A stretch of DNA of 44,483 nucleotides from Lichenihabitans sp033947565 (GTDB lineage Bacteria; Pseudomonadota; Alphaproteobacteria; Rhizobiales; Beijerinckiaceae): contig NZ_JARPVX010000028.1 in assembly GCF_033947565.1 (NCBI RefSeq), positions 1-44,483 on the forward strand. Direction: 5' to 3'. A program made the translations under genes and the position numbers. Numbering within the stretch: the stretch's first letter is position 1; each line of letters opens with the position of its first letter. Shown one piece after another: positions 41,301 through 44,483 of this stretch. A model generated the notes under the pieces. The model was not told where the DNA came from, did no database searches, and saw only the letters and a list, made by a program, of their open reading frames with translations.

Positions 41301-42389
41301 TGGTATCGGCTGATGGGCGCCAAGATCGGCGACGACAGCGAGATTTCGACCAACCTCGGCAGCCGCTTCGACCTCGTCGAGATCGGCGACAAGTGCTTCA
41401 TCGCTGATGAGGTGATGCTCGGCGACGAGGATGTGCGGCGCGGCTGGATGACCTTGAAGAAGGTCGTCACCGGCTCGCGTGTCTTCGTGGGCAACGACGG
41501 CGTGGTGCCGACCGGCGCCCGCATCCCCGAGGGGGCGCTGATCGGCATCAAATCGAAGCCGCCCGCCAACGAAATGATGCAGGTGGGCGACACCTGGTTC
41601 GGCACGCCGCCGATCCGCTTGCCGGTGCGCCAGCGCTTCGACACCGGCGAGTCGGTCTGGACCTACGAGCCGCCGCGCTGGAAGAAGCGCATGCGCGGCG
41701 TCATCGAGGCGATCCGCATCTCGCTGCCCACCATGCTGTTCATCGTCTTCGGCACCTGGGCCGTGGACGTCATCGGCCCGAAAATCCTCGACGAGGATTA
41801 CACCGGCGCCTTCTGGACCTTCGTGGCGGTCGCGGTCGGCATGGCGTTTACGATGACCGGCATCACCATCGTGGCCAAGTGGCTCACCATGGGCCGCTAT
41901 GGGCCGACCACCCAGCCGATGTGGTCGTGGTGGGCGCTGCGCACCGAAGCCGTCGGCGTGTTGTATTTCGTGCTGGCCGGTCGCCTGCTGCTCGACCATC
42001 TGCGCGGCACGCCGTTCCTGCCCTGGGTGTTGCGCTTGTTCGGCTGCCACATCGGCAAGGGCGTCTATATGGACATGACCGACATCACGGAATTCGACTG
42101 CGTGACGATCGGCGATCACGCCGCCATCAACGCCGTGGCGGCGCTGCAGACCCACCTTTACGAGGACCGGGTGATGAAGGTCGGCCGTGTCAATATCGGC
42201 ACCGGCGTGACGATCGGTGGCGGCTCGACGGTCTTGTATGACACTCATGTGGGCGATCACGCCCGGCTCGGGCCGTTGACCCTGGTGATGAAGGGCGAGT
42301 CGATCCCGGCCAACACCGAATGGAACGGCGCCCCGGCCGAGCCGAAGGCGGTGGTGGTGAAAGCCCAGCCGCAGCAGGCCGCGGCCTAG
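38310..42389 (+). CDS. Pls/PosA-like single-module non-ribosomal peptide synthetase
   Basis: A 1359-residue integral membrane enzyme (start ATG 38310, GGGGA upstream). Residues about 40-530 are an adenylation domain: A3 LIYTSGSTGVPKG, A4 FDLSMEEIW, A5 NTYGPTEST, A7 LYRSGDAV, A8 GRIDDQVKIRGFRVELGEIE, A10 LPSGKADRK. A carrier domain follows (FFTDLGGHSLLA, phosphopantetheine serine near 580). From about 645 on, three pairs of membrane helices each precede a soluble domain with hexapeptide-like repeats (LTIGDGVSIGS, LVEIGDKCFIAD, CVTIGDHAAINA). This is the layout of Streptomyces epsilon-poly-L-lysine synthetase Pls and of the TIGR02353 terminal domain. There is no condensation or thioesterase domain. 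It would activate one amino acid and link it to itself or another acceptor. Product unknown; a short basic homopolymer is one option. Confidence 0.9.
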   Translation: MGIQDRVVLDQAETVAPAPEGTGTAGLAILQGPQRPDLLRDELLSEIFDATVAAHGGKVAIRFGERALTYAEVDAAATALARGLVRRGIGPNHVVGLWMPRGADLLIGQIAVAKTGAAWLPFDADAPVDRIAVCLGDAEAAVVLTVDASRTKADGAFPCPALVAADLVDAADLRPLDPRAAGATPAHPAYLIYTSGSTGVPKGIVITGRNICHYLRSANLLYHISSEDVVFQGASVAFDLSMEEIWIPFMVGATLFVASAETLGEVDRLPDLMNHQGITVLDTVPTLLAMLTRDVPSLRLIILGGEACPAALAQRWWQPGRSIFNTYGPTESTVVATAAEVRPDEAVTIGRPIANYTCYVADEALALCGPGVEGELLIGGPGIARGYLKRDALTAEKFIKNPYGGDGRDPVLYRSGDAVVLDAQGNIAFRGRIDDQVKIRGFRVELGEIEAKLSDQPGIAQATAVLRSDDGIDQLVAFLVPVDAASLDPKLLREALKAELPPYMIPARFEIVETLPRLPSGKADRKALKLLPLSQRVVTEAQEEPRSDTEAVLLAAARGVLPPQPMPFDADFFTDLGGHSLLAARFVSAVRLTPRLAGLTLQDMYRARSLRAIAAELDTRNAGGVAAARDLSFTPAPLRRRFFCGLAQAAVLPVILCLMTFQWLGVFISYMLLSGSDATLLEEAAWLVGIYIVINIATVVMAIAAKWILLGRMKPGVYPLWGTYYFRWWLAQRFVALTHGNWFQGSPLMPLFLRSLGAKVGADAQIGGIEVGAADLLTIGDGVSIGSKVNFNNVRVEGASFIVGTIAIGSDTYLGTSCVIENDVVIGDGAELLDLTALSSGTRVGAAEIWDGSPGRKVGTVDLGALPPPAEASRSHRALQGVAYVLAVLLIPPLGLLPIFPAFWAFDQIDAWLAIPEVQRWAYLASLPLLAWPTSFVLVILTVAFVTAIRWIVLPREQEGTYSTFSWFYFRKWVVSLTSDITLDTLGSLSATIYMRIWYRLMGAKIGDDSEISTNLGSRFDLVEIGDKCFIADEVMLGDEDVRRGWMTLKKVVTGSRVFVGNDGVVPTGARIPEGALIGIKSKPPANEMMQVGDTWFGTPPIRLPVRQRFDTGESVWTYEPPRWKKRMRGVIEAIRISLPTMLFIVFGTWAVDVIGPKILDEDYTGAFWTFVAVAVGMAFTMTGITIVAKWLTMGRYGPTTQPMWSWWALRTEAVGVLYFVLAGRLLLDHLRGTPFLPWVLRLFGCHIGKGVYMDMTDITEFDCVTIGDHAAINAVAALQTHLYEDRVMKVGRVNIGTGVTIGGGSTVLYDTHVGDHARLGPLTLVMKGESIPANTEWNGAPAEPKAVVVKAQPQQAAA

Positions 42390-42398
42390 CAGTCATCA

Positions 42399-42423
42399 GG
42401 GCCAAGTGGACACCGCTTGGCCC
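42399..42423. repeat. Palindromic hairpin element, copy 2
   Basis: GGGCCAAGTGG (42399-42409) pairs with CCGCTTGGCCC (42413-42423) with one G-T wobble around a 3-base loop. It differs from the copy at 10697-10721 in one arm position and the loop. It begins 9 bases past the Pls stop and could terminate that transcript. Confidence 0.65.
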
Positions 42424-42532
42424 GGTCTCGCCGCCGACCAGCAGGGAAATGCGGGATCCGCCTATTCCAGGGGATCCGACCGCCAAGGCAACGCCACCGG
42501 TTTCGGCCGGGTGGACAAACGACGCCACGCAG

Positions 42533-42562
42533 AAAGCCCGGACCATTTAGTCCGGGCTTTTT
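42533..42562 (+). terminator. Rho-independent terminator
   Basis: AAAGCCCGGAC (42533-42543) pairs with GTCCGGGCTTT (42550-42560) around CATTTA, followed by TT and a T-rich tail. A classical terminator. It is about 145 bases past the Pls stop and 104 before the PadR gene. Confidence 0.85.
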
Positions 42563-42609
42563 CGTTTCCGGACCGGCGTTTTATCGCGCCACAGTCTCCT
42601 CTTGCAAAA

Positions 42610-42635
42610 CGATATATCGATGCAAAGATATATCG
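42610..42635. promoter_or_regulatory. Inverted-repeat operator upstream of padR
   Basis: CGATATATC (42610-42618) and GATATATCG (42627-42635), a perfect 9-bp inverted repeat with an 8-base spacer, ends 31 bases before the PadR start codon. A TTGCAA at 42602-42607 may be the -35 element, so a bound dimer would block transcription. AT-rich repeats of this type are known PadR/YqjI-type operators. Confidence 0.7.
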
Positions 42636-42666
42636 CCACGGGATGGTCCCGGCAGAGGGTTCGACG

Positions 42667-43257
42667 ATGCGCTTCAAACATTCCTTCTTCGGTCGCTGCG
42701 GCAGGCCGACCTTCATGGGCGATGAGGCCGATGCCCCGCGTGGCATGGGCCGTCGCGGTCGCGGCGGACCCTTCGGCCGGCACCGCGGTGGCCCGTTCGG
42801 CGGTCGGGGGCCGCGCATGTTCGACCCCGGTGCGCTTCGGCTGGTGGTGCTCGGCCTGATCGCCGAAGCGCCGCGGCATGGCTACGACATCATCAAGGCG
42901 CTGGAAGCGCGCTTCGCGGGCGCCTACAGCCCCAGCCCGGGCTCGATCTACCCGATGCTGCAGATGCTCGAGGAAGCCGACCTCGTCACCTCGGTGGCGG
43001 AAGGCAACAAGCGGCTGTTCACCATCACGGATGGGGGGCGCGGCTACCTGGCCGAGAACGCGGCGGAACTCGCCCGTGTCCAGGCACAGCTCGACGAAGC
43101 GTCGGGCGATATCCGACAATCGGCCCTGGCCGAAGAGGTCATGGCCTTACGGATGACGGTGTTCCGTCGCCTCCGGCATGGGGTGCTGTCACCCGATCAG
43201 GCCGATCAGGCCCGGCAGATCCTGCGCTCGGCCCGCGAGGCGCTCGACCGCCTGTGA
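42667..43257 (+). CDS. PadR family transcriptional regulator
   Basis: 196 residues. The N-terminal tail is rich in Gly, Arg, His and Phe (GRRGRGGPFGRHRGGPFGGR), like YqjI, the nickel/iron-responsive PadR regulator, though with fewer histidines. The winged-helix domain follows: LRLVVLGLIAEAPRHGYDII, then SPGSIYPMLQMLEEADLVTS and NKRLFTITDGG. The C-terminus is helical for dimerisation. The start ATG at 42667 follows AGAGGG. An inverted repeat just upstream suggests autoregulation. No obvious target gene is adjacent; the next gene is convergent. Confidence 0.9.
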   Translation: MRFKHSFFGRCGRPTFMGDEADAPRGMGRRGRGGPFGRHRGGPFGGRGPRMFDPGALRLVVLGLIAEAPRHGYDIIKALEARFAGAYSPSPGSIYPMLQMLEEADLVTSVAEGNKRLFTITDGGRGYLAENAAELARVQAQLDEASGDIRQSALAEEVMALRMTVFRRLRHGVLSPDQADQARQILRSAREALDRL

Positions 43258-43276
43258 GCCGGGTCGCCGTCGCGGC

Positions 43277-44483
43277 TCAGGGCTTGCTCCAGGTCGCCAG
43301 GGCGTCCGCGATGATGCGGTCGCCTGAGGCCCCTTTCTCGAAGGTGATCTTGGCCGGCTTGCCGTCCTCGAGCACCATCGGGATGTCGAACCAGCCGCGG
43401 CTGCGCATCGCCTCGACGTTGCGGGCCTCGGCTTCGCCGCGCGTCAGGCCGACCAGAAAGTAGTTGTTGGTGATCGTCACCGGCACGCCCACCAGCGGCT
43501 CTCCCGTGGCCGCATCCTCGCGCCGCATCTGGGGCACGTCGATCTGTTTGACGTTGCCCATCGGGCTGCCGGGGCCGGGCGTGAACTTGATGTCGATGGT
43601 GTGGGACGCCGGGAACTGCGCTTCCGTGTTCTTGCGGATCTCCATGGTCATCTGCATCTTGGCGTCCGGCACGTCGATGTCGGCCCGCACCGCGGTGGTG
43701 ACCTTCTGGTCCTGGCCCGCATTGGCGCTCTCGACCCGCCATACCACCGAGCCGACGTAGGTGGTCACCTTTTCGGGCGTGTCGGGTGCCGCCACCAGCA
43801 CGGCCGCCTTGTAGGACACCGGGATCATCTGGTCGTTGGCCGGCTGGGCAGCCGTGCCGGCGCTCGATGCCGACACCGGCAGCACCGCCTGGGCGGCGGA
43901 GCCGACGGGGGCGGGGGACGCCGGCACGGCAGGGGCCGTCGGCTGGGTTTCGGTGGCTTCGTCGTCGCCGCCCACGACGGTGCCGTCGGCGCGCTCGACG
44001 ATCTTGCCCGGCGTGGCTTCGACCTGCGGCGGCGGGATGGGCGCGCGCACCAGTTCTTCCGGGCGGTCGCGCAGCTTCCAGGCCGTGAGGGCGATCACAA
44101 CCACGGTCGCCAGCGCCGCCAGGGCCACGATCCAGATGCGGCCGTTGCGGGGTGCGCGGGTCGACTGGCGCGGCATGGCGGGCCGACCGGACTCGTCGCG
44201 GCTGCGGATGTCGCCCGTCGGGACCTCGTCCGCGGGTGGATCGATGGTCGGCGCGACGGCGACATCCGGCACCGCGGGCATCGGCTCGCTGAGGCTCGGT
44301 TCCACGACCGGCGCGGGATCGACCGACGGCACGAGCGCGCTCAGCGTCGGCGCGACCGGCAAGGGCACCGAAAGGGTTGGAGCCTCGACCACGGGCGGCG
44401 ACGATGGCGGCGCGGCTGGCGCGTCCGGCCGGGCGCCAAGCGTCGCGGGCAGGATCGGGCGCGGCGTGAAGACGGGGCGGTCC
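43277..44483 (-). CDS. Conserved unknown membrane protein (5' end outside window)
   Basis: The minus-strand frame is open to the window edge, so the true start lies beyond 44483; about 401 residues are visible. A Pro/Ala/Val-rich cytoplasmic part leads to one membrane helix (IWIVALAALATVVVIALTAW), a second low-complexity linker, and a C-terminal domain of about 190 residues (SYKAAVLVAAPDTPEKVTTY, IDIKFTPGPGSPMGNVKQID, PVTITNNYFLVGL, SRGWFDIPMVLEDG). The last part is well conserved in related rhizobia, from memory, but has no assigned function. Convergent with padR, 19 bases apart. Confidence 0.7.
   Translation of the reverse strand, partial: DRPVFTPRPILPATLGARPDAPAAPPSSPPVVEAPTLSVPLPVAPTLSALVPSVDPAPVVEPSLSEPMPAVPDVAVAPTIDPPADEVPTGDIRSRDESGRPAMPRQSTRAPRNGRIWIVALAALATVVVIALTAWKLRDRPEELVRAPIPPPQVEATPGKIVERADGTVVGGDDEATETQPTAPAVPASPAPVGSAAQAVLPVSASSAGTAAQPANDQMIPVSYKAAVLVAAPDTPEKVTTYVGSVVWRVESANAGQDQKVTTAVRADIDVPDAKMQMTMEIRKNTEAQFPASHTIDIKFTPGPGSPMGNVKQIDVPQMRREDAATGEPLVGVPVTITNNYFLVGLTRGEAEARNVEAMRSRGWFDIPMVLEDGKPAKITFEKGASGDRIIADALATWSKP

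Noticed and set aside
42424..42532. A tRNA gene before the strong terminator.
   Set aside because: Neither strand shows a T-loop GGTTCGA-type sequence or a matching acceptor stem.
1..44483. CRISPR array, prophage, insertion sequence or integrated element.
   Set aside because: No regularly spaced direct repeats, transposase, integrase or phage structural genes are visible, and composition is even across the window.

Overview
The window is a GC-rich chromosomal segment from an alphaproteobacterium, most likely of the order Hyphomicrobiales (Rhizobiales). The evidence is the gene content: a TIGR02301-type protein, a DUF1127 protein, a GST-fold protein resembling the division factor FzlA beside queG, an RT0821/Lpp0805-type lipoprotein divergent from pdxH, and a CtrA-like box. 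No rRNA, tRNA, transposase, phage gene or CRISPR array is visible, and base composition looks even, so this reads as core genome with a few accessory genes. The assignment is inferred from gene families, not from a marker tree.

Layout. 1-4175: nth (cut by the left edge), a YaiI-type protein, the FzlA-like protein, queG and an NAD-dependent epimerase. 4176-10300: glgP, glgC and pgm for glycogen breakdown and ADP-glucose supply, closed by a hairpin; glgA and glgB are not here. 10300-15263: a small XRE regulator, a zinc alcohol dehydrogenase, a small exported cysteine-containing protein, an Old Yellow Enzyme, a DUF2937 membrane protein and an aldo/keto reductase. 15540-23916: a pentose phosphate cluster, tkt-tal-gnd-HAD-HAD-rpe-pgl, with a convergent polyphosphate-glucokinase-like gene that could feed it glucose 6-phosphate. 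24062-26377: a TonB-like protein and the UV damage endonuclease UvsE. 26605-29992 (minus strand): an aldo/keto reductase-RidA fusion, trpS and two small unknowns. 30127-32700 (minus strand): DUF1127, TIGR02301, NUDIX, SDR and pdxH. 32747-35758: lipoprotein, DnaJ-type co-chaperone and an ECF sigma/anti-sigma pair. 36028-38106: fabI, a histidine phosphatase that lacks an ordinary start codon, and a TerB-like protein. 38310-42389: a 1359-residue Pls-like single-module peptide synthetase. 42667-44483: a PadR regulator with its own inverted-repeat operator, and the 3' part of a conserved unknown gene.

The most notable object is the Pls-like enzyme: one adenylation domain, one carrier domain, then six membrane segments flanking three related soluble domains. 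That is the layout of epsilon-poly-L-lysine synthetase, and it suggests synthesis of a short homopolymer or isopeptide of an amino acid, possibly a basic one. Other points of interest are the phosphatase without a start codon, the aldo/keto reductase-RidA fusion with an altered RidA active site, a perfect-consensus CtrA box, a PadR operator, a 17-bp hairpin between tal and gnd, and a hairpin repeat found twice, 32 kb apart.
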